Shown here: piece by piece, positions 42,491 through 51,823 of the stretch
How the letters are laid out: the number at the start of each line of letters is the position of its first letter
How positions within the stretch are numbered: position 1 is the first letter of the stretch
Origin: Clostridia bacterium
GTDB taxonomy: Bacteria > Bacillota > Clostridia > Christensenellales > Aristaeellaceae
Assembly: GCA_017541105.1 (NCBI GenBank)
Contig: JAFXZS010000001.1
Coordinates: 89,727 to 153,726 of the forward strand
Reading direction: 5' to 3'
Length of the DNA: 64,000 nucleotides
Program-made: the position numbers and the translations under genes
Notes under the pieces: generated by a model
What the model was told of the DNA's origin: nothing
The model's input: only the letters and a program-made list of their open reading frames with translations
Databases searched by the model: none

Positions 42491-42498
42491 TGAAATGG

Positions 42499-42527
42499 TT
42501 GAATTTACCAGTGGTTTCCGGTATAAT
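42499..42527 (+). promoter_or_regulatory. Promoter of the exported flavoprotein
   Basis: TTGAAT (42499-42504), 17-base spacer, TATAAT (42522-42527), 53 bases before ATG 42580. Confidence 0.7.
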
Positions 42528-42579
42528 GAATACCAGAAGGACAATCCCATAACCGACGACCATGATACAGGAGGTACAA

Positions 42580-44337
42580 ATGAAAAAACTGATTTGCCTG
42601 ATTCTCTCTCTTGCCATGCTGTTCGGCGTGTCCGCCCTTGCGGAGACAGCGCCGGAACAGGCGATTTTTACACCAGGCACCTATGAAGCTGAAGCACAGG
42701 GAATCTTTGTTCCCGTAAAAGTGCAGATTACTGTGGATGAAAACACCATTACCAATGTGCTGATTGACGCGACCGGTGAAACACCCGAACTGGGCGGCCT
42801 GGCCGCGGGCAAGCTGTCGGAGTCGATCCTGCTGGCGCAGACGCCGAACGTGGACGTGCTGAGCGGGGCCACCGTGACCAGCAACGCGATCATCAAGGCT
42901 GCGACGGAAGCCCTCGAGGCCGCAGGAGCGGATATCGCCGTGCTGGACGCCAACCGCAGGGACCTGGGCGGGGAAGACACGCCCAAGGGCGAACAGACCG
43001 TGGATACCGAAGTGGTAGTCATCGGCGCGGGCGGCGCGGGCATGGCGGCCGCGATCATGCTGCACCAGGCAGGGAAGGATTTCGTGCTCCTGGAGAAAAT
43101 GCCCTACGCGGGCGGCAACACCACCAAGGCAACCGGCGGTATGAACGCCGCGGAAACCCATTATCAGAAAGAGCAGGGAATCGAGGACTCCACCGCCCTC
43201 TTCGCCGCGGATACCATGAAGGGCGGACATGCCCTGAACGATCCGGCGCTGGTGGCCACGATGGCCAACCTCTCGTCGGACGCGATTGACTGGCTGGATT
43301 CCATCGGCGCGGCGCTGCCCAAGATTTCCTTCTCCGGCGGCGCTTCCGTCAACCGGATTCACGCGCCGGAGGACGGCTCCGGCGTCGGCGGCTTCCTGGT
43401 GGACCGCTTCTCCGCGAAGCTTGCGGAGCTGGGAGTCGAGATCCTGTACAACACCAAGGCAACGGAACTGCTGACAGACGGGGAAGGCAAGATCTGCGGC
43501 GTGAAGGCGGAGGGTGAGGACACCAACTATACCTTCAACTGCAAGGCTGTCATCCTGGCGACCGGCGGTTTCGGCGCGAATGAGGAGATGTATACCCAGT
43601 ACCGGCCGGACCTGAAGGGCACCGTGACCACGAACGCCCCCGGCGCGACGGGCGACGGCATCCTCATGGCGCAGGCACTGGGGGCCGACCTGGTGGATAT
43701 CGAGCAGATTCAGCTGCACCCCACCGTGGAACAGACGACGTCCATGCTGATTACGGAATCCGTTCGCGGTGACGGCGCCATCCTGGTCAACCAGCAGGGC
43801 GTGCGCTTCACCAATGAACTGCTGACCCGCGACGCGGTTTCCGCGGCGGAACTGGCGCAGGAAGGCCAGTACGCGTACATCCTGTTTGACCAGAACCTGC
43901 GGGATCACCTGAAGGCGATTGAAAAGTACGTGAAGGCGGACCTGACCGTTCAGTCCGATACCATTGAAGGACTGGCGGAGCAGCTGGGCATCGATCCCGC
44001 CACGCTGGCGAAGACGCTTGCGGACTGGAACGAATGCGTCGCGAACCAGCGGGATCCGGAGTTCGGCCGTTCCACCGGCATGAACGCGGACCTGACCACC
44101 CCGCCGTATTACGCCATCAAGGTGGCCCCCGGGATCCATCATACGATGGGCGGCGTCAAGATTGACACGGCGGCGCAGGTCATCAACACCGAAGGCCAGC
44201 CGATTCCCGGCCTGTTTGCCGCGGGCGAAGTCACCGGCGGCGTGCACGGCGGAAACCGCCTGGGCGGCAATGCCGTGGCGGACATCGTCATCTTCGGCCG
44301 CATCGCCGCGCAGAGCGCGATCGACTATATCAAGTAA
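42580..44337 (+). CDS. Exported flavinylated fumarate/urocanate-reductase-like flavoprotein
   Basis: A 585-residue protein with a signal peptide (LICLILSLAMLFGVSALAE). The first domain (about 25-105) binds FMN covalently: Asp92-VLSGAT98. The rest is a flavocytochrome-c-type FAD domain: VVVIGAGGAGMAAAIMLHQAG near 145, KMPYAGGNTTKATGGMNA, and the active-site region QLHPTVEQ, SVRGDGAILVN, RFTNEL, HHTMGGVKID, then GNRLGGNAVADI. The same architecture serves extracytosolic reductases of fumarate, urocanate, methacrylate or cinnamate-type acids; which substrate applies cannot be told. Electrons probably come from a membrane flavin route such as Rnf. RBS AGGAGG precedes ATG 42580. Confidence 0.9.
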   Translation: MKKLICLILSLAMLFGVSALAETAPEQAIFTPGTYEAEAQGIFVPVKVQITVDENTITNVLIDATGETPELGGLAAGKLSESILLAQTPNVDVLSGATVTSNAIIKAATEALEAAGADIAVLDANRRDLGGEDTPKGEQTVDTEVVVIGAGGAGMAAAIMLHQAGKDFVLLEKMPYAGGNTTKATGGMNAAETHYQKEQGIEDSTALFAADTMKGGHALNDPALVATMANLSSDAIDWLDSIGAALPKISFSGGASVNRIHAPEDGSGVGGFLVDRFSAKLAELGVEILYNTKATELLTDGEGKICGVKAEGEDTNYTFNCKAVILATGGFGANEEMYTQYRPDLKGTVTTNAPGATGDGILMAQALGADLVDIEQIQLHPTVEQTTSMLITESVRGDGAILVNQQGVRFTNELLTRDAVSAAELAQEGQYAYILFDQNLRDHLKAIEKYVKADLTVQSDTIEGLAEQLGIDPATLAKTLADWNECVANQRDPEFGRSTGMNADLTTPPYYAIKVAPGIHHTMGGVKIDTAAQVINTEGQPIPGLFAAGEVTGGVHGGNRLGGNAVADIVIFGRIAAQSAIDYIK

Positions 44338-44348
44338 AGGCGGAACGA

Positions 44349-44388
44349 AAAAACCACCGGCAGGATTTCCTGCCGGTGGAATTTTTTT
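44349..44388. terminator. Bidirectional terminator between convergent operons
   Basis: CCACCGGCAGG (44354-44364) pairs with CCTGCCGGTGG (44369-44379) around a 4-base loop, with an A-run before and seven T after. Confidence 0.92.
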
Positions 44389-44399
44389 GCCGGGAATGA

Positions 44400-44936
44400 T
44401 CAGCCGACCGCGGCGGCGCCGCGCTCCATCGCCTGCCGGTTGATGGGCAGGAGATGTTCCTTCTTCGGGCCGAAGGTGGCTTTCAGGGCCTCCATCGCGG
44501 AATCGATGGAGACCACCCCGGTCTTCGCCAGGATGGCGCCGAGCATGACCATGTTGGCCGTGCGGGCATTCCCCAGTTCTTCGGCGATGCCGTTGCAGTC
44601 CACGGGGATGGCGGTGATGTCGTCCCGGTCGGGGGTGATGTCGATCAGGGAAGAGTTGTAGAGCATGATGCCGCCCTTTTCCATGGCCGGCGTGAACTTG
44701 ATCATGCTGGGTTTGTTCATGATCACGGCGATCGGGATCTCCGTCACCAGGGGGGAACCGATGGGCTCATCCGAGATGACCACGGCGCAGTTTGCCTCTC
44801 CGCCGCGCATTTCAGGGCCGTAAGAGGGCATCCAGGATACGTTCATCCCGTCATGCATGGCGGCCTTGGCCAGCAGCTGGCCGATCAGCAGGACGCCCTG
44901 GCCGCCGAAACCGGCAATCAGAAATTGAGCTTCCAT
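44400..44936 (-). CDS. 2-oxoacid:ferredoxin oxidoreductase, gamma subunit
   Basis: A 178-residue subunit of a four-subunit 2-ketoacid:ferredoxin oxidoreductase, last gene of the operon. It starts QFLIAGFGGQGVLLIGQLLAK, has WMPSYGPEMRGGEANCAVVIS and NARTANMVMLGAI, the normal signatures of the gamma (CoA-binding) family. The complex oxidises a 2-ketoacid to acyl-CoA and CO2 while reducing ferredoxin, which could feed Rnf. Spacing to the beta gene is 3 bases. Whether the acid is 2-oxoisovalerate or 2-oxoglutarate cannot be settled here. Confidence 0.92.
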   Translation of the reverse strand: MEAQFLIAGFGGQGVLLIGQLLAKAAMHDGMNVSWMPSYGPEMRGGEANCAVVISDEPIGSPLVTEIPIAVIMNKPSMIKFTPAMEKGGIMLYNSSLIDITPDRDDITAIPVDCNGIAEELGNARTANMVMLGAILAKTGVVSIDSAMEALKATFGPKKEHLLPINRQAMERGAAAVG

Positions 44937-44939
44937 GGA

Positions 44940-45677
<738 letters not shown>

Positions 45678-45679
45678 GA

Positions 45680-46756
45680 TTATTCTCCCTCCTTCGCCAG
45701 GGCTTCCACCTGGGTGATGATCTCCCGGACGGTGGGCACGATGCCGCCGGTGCGGCCGAAGAAATGAACGGGCTTTTTGCCTTCCACTGCCAGCTTCACG
45801 TCATCCACCATCTGGCCCATGGACATTTCCACGGTCAGGAAGGCTTTGGCATGCTCCGCCGCCTTCGCGATAGGCGCGGCGGGGAAGGGCCACAGGGTGA
45901 TAGGCCGGATCAGGCCGGCACGGATGCCTTCCGCCCGGAGCTTGCGCATGGCGCTGCGGGCAATGCGGGCAGTGGTCCCGTAGGCAACGATGACATAATC
46001 GGCGTCTTCGGTCATTTCCTCCTGCCAGCGGCATTCGGTCTGCTCCATGACGGCGTATTTCTCATACAGGTGGTTGACGTGCTTCTCCAGCACGGCGGGA
46101 TCGATATACAGCGAGTTGATAATCGCCCTGTCCCGCCCGCAGCCGGGCTTCCAGCCGGTGGCCGCCCAGGTCTTGGGCGGAAGATCCTTGTTCACCCGGG
46201 GCTCAGGCATCTCCACGGGCTCCATCATCTGGCCGATCAGGCCGTCGCCCATGACGAGCACGGGATTGCGGTACTTGTCCGCCAGGTCAAAGGCGTCCAT
46301 GGTCAGCTCCACGGCTTCCTGCACGGAGGAAGGCGCCAGGACCAGCATCCTGTAATCCCCGTGGCCGCCGCCGCGGGTGGACTGGTAGTAGTCGCTCTGC
46401 GCGGGCTGAATGGATCCCAGGCCGGGGCCGCCGCGGACCATGTTTACGATGACGCAGGGCAGCTCCGCCCCGACGATATAGCTGATGCCTTCCTGCTTCA
46501 GGGAAATTCCCGGGCTGGAAGAGGAAGTCATGACCCGGGCGCCGGCGCCGGCCGCGCCGTAAACCATGTTGATGGCGGCGACTTCACTCTCCGCCTGCAG
46601 GAAGCAGCCGCCCTCCATCTTCGGCAGGCGCTTGGACATGTATTCGGGAATCTGGTTCTGGGGGGTGATGGGATAACCGAAGAAGAAGCGGCATCCGGCC
46701 TGGATGGCGGCTTCCGCGATCGCTTCATTCCCCTTCATGAGCATTTTCTGACCCAT
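45680..46756 (-). CDS. vorB: 2-oxoacid:ferredoxin oxidoreductase, alpha subunit (VorB-like)
   Basis: A 358-residue alpha subunit. It begins [30 protein letters not shown], which is typical of VorB-type 2-ketoisovalerate enzymes, and continues [47 protein letters not shown], and [18 protein letters not shown]. Branched-chain 2-ketoacids from amino-acid fermentation would be oxidised to acyl-CoA with ferredoxin reduction. A 2-oxoglutarate enzyme (KorA) remains possible. The ATG has AGGAAG upstream and follows the small ferredoxin gene by 15 bases. Confidence 0.93.
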   Translation of the reverse strand: MGQKMLMKGNEAIAEAAIQAGCRFFFGYPITPQNQIPEYMSKRLPKMEGGCFLQAESEVAAINMVYGAAGAGARVMTSSSSPGISLKQEGISYIVGAELPCVIVNMVRGGPGLGSIQPAQSDYYQSTRGGGHGDYRMLVLAPSSVQEAVELTMDAFDLADKYRNPVLVMGDGLIGQMMEPVEMPEPRVNKDLPPKTWAATGWKPGCGRDRAIINSLYIDPAVLEKHVNHLYEKYAVMEQTECRWQEEMTEDADYVIVAYGTTARIARSAMRKLRAEGIRAGLIRPITLWPFPAAPIAKAAEHAKAFLTVEMSMGQMVDDVKLAVEGKKPVHFFGRTGGIVPTVREIITQVEALAKEGE

Positions 46757-46771
46757 GGATACGCTTCCTCC

Positions 46772-46975
46772 TTATTTTTCCACTTTAATCACGGCATCCG
46801 GGCACATCCGGGCGCAGAACGCGCAGCCGATGCAGGCTTCCTGATCCGTTATTCCGATGGGATGATATCCCTTGGCGTTAATCTCCCGGCTGAGGGCCAG
46901 AAGATGTTTGGGACAAACGTCGGCACACAGACCGCAGCCCTTGCAGGTTTCCCGGTCAATGGTCAGTTTGGCCAT
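46772..46975 (-). CDS. 2[4Fe-4S] ferredoxin subunit of the 2-oxoacid oxidoreductase
   Basis: A 67-residue ferredoxin, the delta subunit of the complex, with two clusters: CKGCGLCADVCPKH near 10-23 and CIGCAFCARMCPDA near 46-59. RBS AAGGAGG precedes the ATG. It is the first gene of the operon, behind the strong promoter at 47011-47039. Confidence 0.93.
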   Translation of the reverse strand: MAKLTIDRETCKGCGLCADVCPKHLLALSREINAKGYHPIGITDQEACIGCAFCARMCPDAVIKVEK

Positions 46976-47010
46976 GGCATTCCGCCTCCTTACAAAAATG
47001 GTATTGAGAG

Positions 47011-47039
47011 AATTATAGGATTTTCATGTTTTTGCGTCA
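47011..47039 (-). promoter_or_regulatory. Promoter of the vor operon
   Basis: Minus strand: TTGACG (47034-47039), 17-base spacer, TATAAT (47011-47016), 35 bases before the ferredoxin start. Confidence 0.8.
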
Positions 47040-47085
47040 ATGCCGGACATGAATCAAACCGCCGGAAAGGCAGGAAAAGAACAAA

Positions 47086-48132
47086 TCAGGGCAGCAGGCT
47101 CCGCAGGAAGTCCGCCAGAAGCAGGCCGGCCTTCCGGTTCCACTCCGCGTTCGGATGCCAGCGGGCGCCCGTATCTTCCTCCCGGTAATCCGGCAGGGAG
47201 AAGGAAAAGAGATTCCGGACGCCTTCCGCCTGCGCGAGGCGGACCGCTTCAGCGCCAAGCTCGGGACGGCAGTCCGAAGCGGGAAGGATCCAGACGATTT
47301 TCGCCCCCGGATTATGCTCCCGCACCCGGCGGATAAAACCCAGCGCGCCCCGGATGACCGCGTCACGGTCCGCTTCAAAGGAGTTTTTCTGATTCATGCC
47401 GCCGTTGTCGTTTGTCAGCAGGCGGATGCAGACGAAATCCGGCTGCCAGGAACTGAAATCATAAGGCTTGAGGCAGCCCCGGGCTTCCGCCTCCCGTCCC
47501 CGCAGGACGCCGGCGATCTCTTCATAGTACGCGGGCAGGGCATGATCCGGGTTGTGCTCCCAATCCCAGCAGACGCCCCAGCCGCTCTGGGACAGCACCC
47601 GGCCTTCTGCGTTCAGGGCTTCGCAGGCAATACGGGAATAATTCCCGGCCGCGGTAAACCACAGGGGAATCCATTCGTCGTTGCCCCGGGGCGCCAGGGC
47701 GCCTTCCCCGCTGGTCAGGCTGTCCCCGATAAACTCAATTTTCAGATCCCGTTCCGGCAGTGCTTCCAGGCTGCCGTTCATGCGCAGGGAATGGAGGAAG
47801 ACCGTGGCCTCCGGACTGTCCGGCATACACTGGGTTTCCTTCAGAAGGGTGATGACGCGGCAGCCCTCCGGGGACATGCCCAGGACCAGGGGATAGAAGC
47901 GGATGCCGGGCTCCACGGGAAAACGCGTGACGGGACGCCCGTCCGCCAGGACGATGACATACATGACCGGGGAGAGCGCGGGCGCTTCCAGCTCCGCCCA
48001 GAGATCGGATCCCCGGAAGGCGCATTCGAAACCGCTGCCGGTCCAGTCCAGCGCCAGCGGCGAGCGGGAAAGATCCATGCGGCCGAGCATCCTGAGCCGG
48101 GGCTCGGCGGAAGGAACGGGGATTACCTGCAT
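47086..48132 (-). CDS. SGNH esterase with N-terminal beta domain (CE2-like)
   Basis: A 348-residue protein. The N-terminal third (about 1-115) is a beta-sandwich (PLALDWTGSGFECAFRGSDLW, VMYVIVLADGRPVTRF), and the rest an SGNH domain with IEFIGDSLTSGEG (Ser nucleophile) and late His in RWHPNAEWN. This arrangement matches carbohydrate esterase family 2, which deacetylates hemicelluloses. There is no signal peptide, so it would act in the cytoplasm on imported oligosaccharides, unless a signal was missed. RBS AGGAGG precedes ATG 48132. It is followed at its 3' side by the vor promoter. Confidence 0.82.
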   Translation of the reverse strand: MQVIPVPSAEPRLRMLGRMDLSRSPLALDWTGSGFECAFRGSDLWAELEAPALSPVMYVIVLADGRPVTRFPVEPGIRFYPLVLGMSPEGCRVITLLKETQCMPDSPEATVFLHSLRMNGSLEALPERDLKIEFIGDSLTSGEGALAPRGNDEWIPLWFTAAGNYSRIACEALNAEGRVLSQSGWGVCWDWEHNPDHALPAYYEEIAGVLRGREAEARGCLKPYDFSSWQPDFVCIRLLTNDNGGMNQKNSFEADRDAVIRGALGFIRRVREHNPGAKIVWILPASDCRPELGAEAVRLAQAEGVRNLFSFSLPDYREEDTGARWHPNAEWNRKAGLLLADFLRSLLP

Positions 48133-48160
48133 GGCGTCAGCCTCCTATCGGAAAAGACAG

Positions 48161-48187
48161 AAAAAGGCCGGGCCCCGGGGACCCGGC
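48161..48187 (-). terminator. Terminator after gpmI
   Basis: Minus strand: GCCGGG (48182-48187) pairs with CCCGGC (48167-48172), followed by five U from the A-run 48161-48165. Confidence 0.8.
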
Positions 48188-48195
48188 TTGAACGG

Positions 48196-49776
48196 TTATT
48201 TCAGCATGGACTTTTCCCAGCAGTCATAGGGCTTCAGACCCAGCAGCTCCACGACGGTCGGCGCAACGTTGGCCAGGCCGAAGGGGGATTCGGTATCCAT
48301 GTCGTGGCGGGCATCCTTGTCATGAATGATGAAGGGAACGGGATTCAGGCTGTGGGCCGTACGGACGGAAACAACCCCCTTCTTGTTCTTCTCCAGCATC
48401 TGGTCGGAATTCCCATGGTCGGCGGTGACGACGAGGATGCAGCCGTGCTCGTCACAGGCCTTCAGAATCCGGGCCAGGCAAAGATCCACGGTTTCCACGG
48501 CGATCTCCGTGGCGTAGAGGTTGCCGGTATGGCCGACCATGTCGCCGTTGGGGAAATTGCAGCGGATGAAACCGTATTTGCCGGATTCGATGGCGGCAAT
48601 GACCAGGTCGGTAATCTCGGTGCCCTTCATCCAGGGGCATTCATCGAAGGAACGGACATCGGAAGGAACTTCCTGCCAGGTTTCCAGCTCCTCGGAAAAC
48701 TTCTCGGAACGGTTTCCGTTCCAGAAATAGGTCACATGGCCGTACTTCTGGGTTTCGGAACAGGCATATTCGTTAATGCCGTTTTCCACCAGCAGCTCGG
48801 TGAGCGTATTGCGGATCTGGGGCGGGCTGACCAGGTACCGGTGGGGGATGTGCAGATCGCCGTCGTACTCCAGCATGCCGGCATATTTCACCTGCGGGAT
48901 ATCTCCGCGGTCAAATTTGTCAAAGGAAGCATCGCCGTCGAAGGCCATTGAGATTTCGAGCGCGCGGTCCCCGCGGAAATTGAACAGGATCACGCTGTCC
49001 CCGTCCTTCATGGGGCCGACGGGCTCACCGTTTTCGGCGATGACGAAACCGGGCAGATCCTGATCGATCACGCCGGGCTGCTCGGCCCGGAAGGTCCCGA
49101 TGGCTTCCGCCGCGGAGGCAAAGGTGCGGCCCCGGCCGAACACATGAATGTTCCAGCCGCGCTCCACCATGCCCCAGTTGGCCTGGTAGCGGTCCATGGT
49201 GATCTGCATACGGCCGCCGCCGGAAGCGATCCGCCCGTCAAAGGAGGCATCGTTCAGGGAGGCCAGGGTCTCCTCCAGCGCAGACACATAGTCCAGCGCG
49301 GAGGTGGCGGGGACATCACGGCCGTCCAGCAGGATATGGACCCGGGCCTTCTTTACGCCCTCGGCCTTGGCTTCCTTCAGCATGGCCAGCAGGTGGGAAA
49401 TATTGCTGTGGACATTTCCGTCGGACAGCAGGCCGATGAAATGCAGCGCGCCGCCGCCGGCGACGACGGAACCGACCAGATCCTTCCAGGTTTCGCTCTG
49501 GAAGATGGAGCCGGACTCGATGGACTCGTTAACCAGCTTGGCGCCCTGGGAGTATACCTGGCCGCAGCCCAGCGCGTTGTGGCCGACCTCGCTGTCCCCC
49601 ATATCATCATCGGAGGGGAGGCCGACGGCGGTGCCGTGCGCCTTGATAATCCGGAAAGGATCGTTGGCTTTCAGAAAATCCAGGGTCGGGGTTGTCGCCT
49701 GCCGTACCATGTTTCCCAGCTCGGAAGGGGTCTCTCCCACGCCGTCCATCACGACCAGAACCACGGGTTTTTTCAT
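48196..49776 (-). CDS. gpmI: 2,3-bisphosphoglycerate-independent phosphoglycerate mutase
   Basis: A 526-residue glycolytic enzyme that interconverts 3- and 2-phosphoglycerate with two Mn ions. It starts KKPVVLVVMDGVGETPSELG (metal Asp), has the phosphoserine loop GDSEVGHNALGCGQVYSQGAK, and closes with TADHGNSDQM (Asp-His metal ligands) and the histidine of TAHSLNPVPF. The ALGCGQVYSQGAKLV segment is closer to the plant-type long form than to the B. subtilis type. RBS AGGAGG precedes ATG 49776; the upstream part of the frame is not needed. It has a strong promoter at 49850-49878. Confidence 0.95.
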   Translation of the reverse strand: MKKPVVLVVMDGVGETPSELGNMVRQATTPTLDFLKANDPFRIIKAHGTAVGLPSDDDMGDSEVGHNALGCGQVYSQGAKLVNESIESGSIFQSETWKDLVGSVVAGGGALHFIGLLSDGNVHSNISHLLAMLKEAKAEGVKKARVHILLDGRDVPATSALDYVSALEETLASLNDASFDGRIASGGGRMQITMDRYQANWGMVERGWNIHVFGRGRTFASAAEAIGTFRAEQPGVIDQDLPGFVIAENGEPVGPMKDGDSVILFNFRGDRALEISMAFDGDASFDKFDRGDIPQVKYAGMLEYDGDLHIPHRYLVSPPQIRNTLTELLVENGINEYACSETQKYGHVTYFWNGNRSEKFSEELETWQEVPSDVRSFDECPWMKGTEITDLVIAAIESGKYGFIRCNFPNGDMVGHTGNLYATEIAVETVDLCLARILKACDEHGCILVVTADHGNSDQMLEKNKKGVVSVRTAHSLNPVPFIIHDKDARHDMDTESPFGLANVAPTVVELLGLKPYDCWEKSMLK

Positions 49777-49849
49777 AAGAAAATTCCTCCTGTACTGTAT
49801 TGCATCCGCCCTGCGCACCAGGCGCGGGGACGAAAAAACTCACCCTATC

Positions 49850-49878
49850 AGAATACAGCAGGAGACCGGAAATGTCAA
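49850..49878 (-). promoter_or_regulatory. Promoter of gpmI
   Basis: Minus strand: TTGACA (49873-49878), 17-base spacer, TATTCT (49850-49855). It is one of two divergent promoters in the gene-free stretch 49777-50119. Confidence 0.7.
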
Positions 49879-49957
49879 ATATTTCAAGGCGTAGAGGCAA
49901 ATTACAGACAAGCGGGCAATCTTTCTTTCAAATCTTTCAAATCCGGCCTGGAAAGGA

Positions 49958-49986
49958 TTTACAAGCAGAAAAAAGAATCGTATAAT
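49958..49986 (+). promoter_or_regulatory. Promoter of the exported repeat protein
   Basis: TTTACA (49958-49963), 17-base spacer, TATAAT (49981-49986), divergent from the gpmI promoter. Confidence 0.72.
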
Positions 49987-50119
49987 TGTTTTACAGTCAG
50001 ATGAACGTGAACTTGCAGCGGGTACGGATGCGCCGATGCCCGAAAATACGGATCTGTTTTTCCGCGCGGGGAGGACGCGCTGAAAAATACAGAATATGGA
50101 GAAAAGGAGCGATGAACCC

Positions 50120-50863
50120 ATGAAGAAACTTGTTTCCATGATGCTGATCCTTTGCATGGCCTGCCTGATGCTGCCCGCGATGGCGGACGAGGAGATCACC
50201 GGCGACTGGTACCTGAAAATCATGAAGATGGGCGAACAGGAATATGACGCAGCCGCGATGGGATACGCCGTCACCATGACGCTGAACGAGGACGGCAGCG
50301 TAGTGATGACCGTGCCCGGTGATGATCCCGCGTCCGGCACCTGGACGATCGAAGGGGACGAGATCACCGTCATCGCGAATGATTCCCCGGCCAAAGGCAT
50401 GGTTTCCGAAGGGGTATTTATGCTGGCGTCCGAGGACGGACAGGTGATGATCTTTACCCGGGAAGCGCCCGAAACGGTTGCCCTCGCGGAAGTGATCCCC
50501 GCCGAGAGCGCTGAGGAGTTCTACGGCCCGTGGACGATTGTTTATCTGGATATGGAAGGCCGCATCATGGATATCGCCGCGATGGGTGACGAAGGCGCGC
50601 TTGTGACCATCTCCGAGGAAACGATGGAGATTGCCGGCGAGGGAACCATTTCGGGCATGCTCAGCCTGATCAAGATGGACGCCCCCGCTTTCGCGGACGG
50701 CATGCTGACCATCCAGGCCGCGCCGGATGCCCTGAATCCGAACCTCTCCGCCACAGCGGAGCTGCTGGAGGACGGGATGGTCAAACTGACAATCACGAGC
50801 ACCAGCCCCATGATCCTGTATCTCGCGCCTGTGGAAGACGCGGAAGAAGCGCCTGCCGCCTGA
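50120..50863 (+). CDS. Exported protein with two lipocalin-like repeats
   Basis: A 247-residue secreted protein. The signal peptide is MKKLVSMMLILCMACLMLPAMA with likely cleavage before DEE. The mature part has two similar beta-rich halves of about 110 residues: the first starts GDWYLKIMKMGEQEYDAA, the second GPWTIVYLDMEGRIMDIAA. Each has a G-x-W opening, as in small lipocalin-like domains found in clostridial exported proteins. It is very acidic and lacks Cys in the mature part. Function is unknown; ligand binding at the cell surface is a guess. AAAGGAG lies 10 bases before ATG 50120. Confidence 0.78.
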   Translation: MKKLVSMMLILCMACLMLPAMADEEITGDWYLKIMKMGEQEYDAAAMGYAVTMTLNEDGSVVMTVPGDDPASGTWTIEGDEITVIANDSPAKGMVSEGVFMLASEDGQVMIFTREAPETVALAEVIPAESAEEFYGPWTIVYLDMEGRIMDIAAMGDEGALVTISEETMEIAGEGTISGMLSLIKMDAPAFADGMLTIQAAPDALNPNLSATAELLEDGMVKLTITSTSPMILYLAPVEDAEEAPAA

Positions 50864-50882
50864 GCCATCGGGACCGGTTATG

Positions 50883-50915
50883 AACAAAGCCCCTGCAGTC
50901 CGCGGGGGCTTTGTT
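50883..50915 (+). terminator. Terminator after the exported repeat protein
   Basis: AACAAAGCCCC (50883-50893) pairs with GGGGCTTTGTT (50905-50915), followed by CTTT. Confidence 0.82.
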
Positions 50916-50938
50916 CTTTGGTGTGCCCGGCAGGATAC

Positions 50939-50967
50939 TTGACGCACGCGGCGGAAGCGCCTATAAT
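50939..50967 (+). promoter_or_regulatory. Promoter of the FMN riboswitch-ribU unit
   Basis: TTGACG (50939-50944), 17-base spacer, TATAAT (50962-50967), just upstream of the riboswitch. Confidence 0.8.
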
Positions 50968-50985
50968 ATCGACAGCCACTTGAAG

Positions 50986-51104
50986 CTTCTTCGGGGATGG
51001 GTGCAATTCCCTACCGGCGGTAAAGCCCGCGAACTGAGCTGACGCTCAGCCGATCCGGTGATGATTCCGGAGCCGACAGTTACAGTCTGGATGAGAGAAG
51101 AAAC
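50986..51104 (+). promoter_or_regulatory. FMN riboswitch (RFN element)
   Basis: The conserved RFN blocks are in order: GGATGGGTGCAATTCCC, then ACCGGCGGTAAAGCCCGCGA, a variable hairpin, GATCCGGTGATGATTCCGG, AGCCGACAGTTACAGTC and GGATGAGAGAAG. Outer stem CTTCTTC/GAGAAG closes it. High FMN should lower ribU expression. Confidence 0.95.
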
Positions 51105-51144
51105 GGTCACGAATAATCCGCGCACATCCGCGATTTATGCCGGC

Positions 51145-51177
51145 CGCCCCTCAGAGCGAAGCTTGCTTTGAGGGGCG
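51145..51177 (+). promoter_or_regulatory. Expression-platform hairpin of the FMN riboswitch
   Basis: CGCCCCTCA (51145-51153) pairs with TGAGGGGCG (51169-51177), with further pairing inside. No long T-run follows, and the SD AAGGAGG of ribU begins about 12 bases later. Control may therefore act on translation or by a weak terminator. Confidence 0.6.
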
Positions 51178-51204
51178 CAGCATTTATCAAGGAGGAATGA
51201 ACCC

Positions 51205-51801
51205 ATGAGCAACTCAAACCGGAAATCCCTGATGACCACAGGCACCATGACGCGGATTGCGATCCTGGCGGCCGCAGCCTCCATCCTCTTTCTGATCGAG
51301 ATTCCGATCGTTGCCTTCTACAAGCTTGATCTGAGCAACATCCCGGTATTGCTGGGTGCTTTCAGCATGGGCACCGTCCCCGGCCTGATCATATTGGGAT
51401 TGAAGAGCGCAATCGGCCTGCTCCACTCCTCCAGCGCCGGAGTCGGCGAACTGGCGGACTTTATCATGGGCGCGGCGCTGCTGATTCCGGCGAGCCTGAT
51501 CTACCACCGGAACAAGACGCGGAAAAACGCGCTGATCGGCATGGCGGCCGGCACGGTGTGCACCGCGATCGTGGGCGTCCTGGTGAACAAGTGGATCATG
51601 CTGCCCTTCTATATGGGCGCGTTCCATATGGATATTGAAGGAATTCTGGCCTATGCGAAAGTCAGCGGCGTGGACAGCGAATGGAAACTGCTGCTGATGG
51701 TTACGGGACCGTTTAACCTGCTGAAGGGAATCGTGCTGAGCATCGTAACCGGCCTGATTTACAAACCGCTGAGCCCGATTCTGCACGGAAAGAGAAGATA
51801 A
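51205..51801 (+). CDS. ribU: Riboflavin ECF transporter S component RibU
   Basis: A 198-residue membrane protein with about six helices, the riboflavin-binding component that works with a shared ECF energising module. LKSAIGLLHSSSAGVGELADF is the typical RibU signature. KLDLSNIPVLLGAFSMG lies in the second helix region. It is placed right under an FMN riboswitch, which fixes the assignment. ECF ATPase genes are not in the window. Riboflavin import would support the many flavoproteins encoded here. Confidence 0.95.
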   Translation: MSNSNRKSLMTTGTMTRIAILAAAASILFLIEIPIVAFYKLDLSNIPVLLGAFSMGTVPGLIILGLKSAIGLLHSSSAGVGELADFIMGAALLIPASLIYHRNKTRKNALIGMAAGTVCTAIVGVLVNKWIMLPFYMGAFHMDIEGILAYAKVSGVDSEWKLLLMVTGPFNLLKGIVLSIVTGLIYKPLSPILHGKRR

Positions 51802-51823
51802 TAAAGACAGGAGATAAGCTGCA

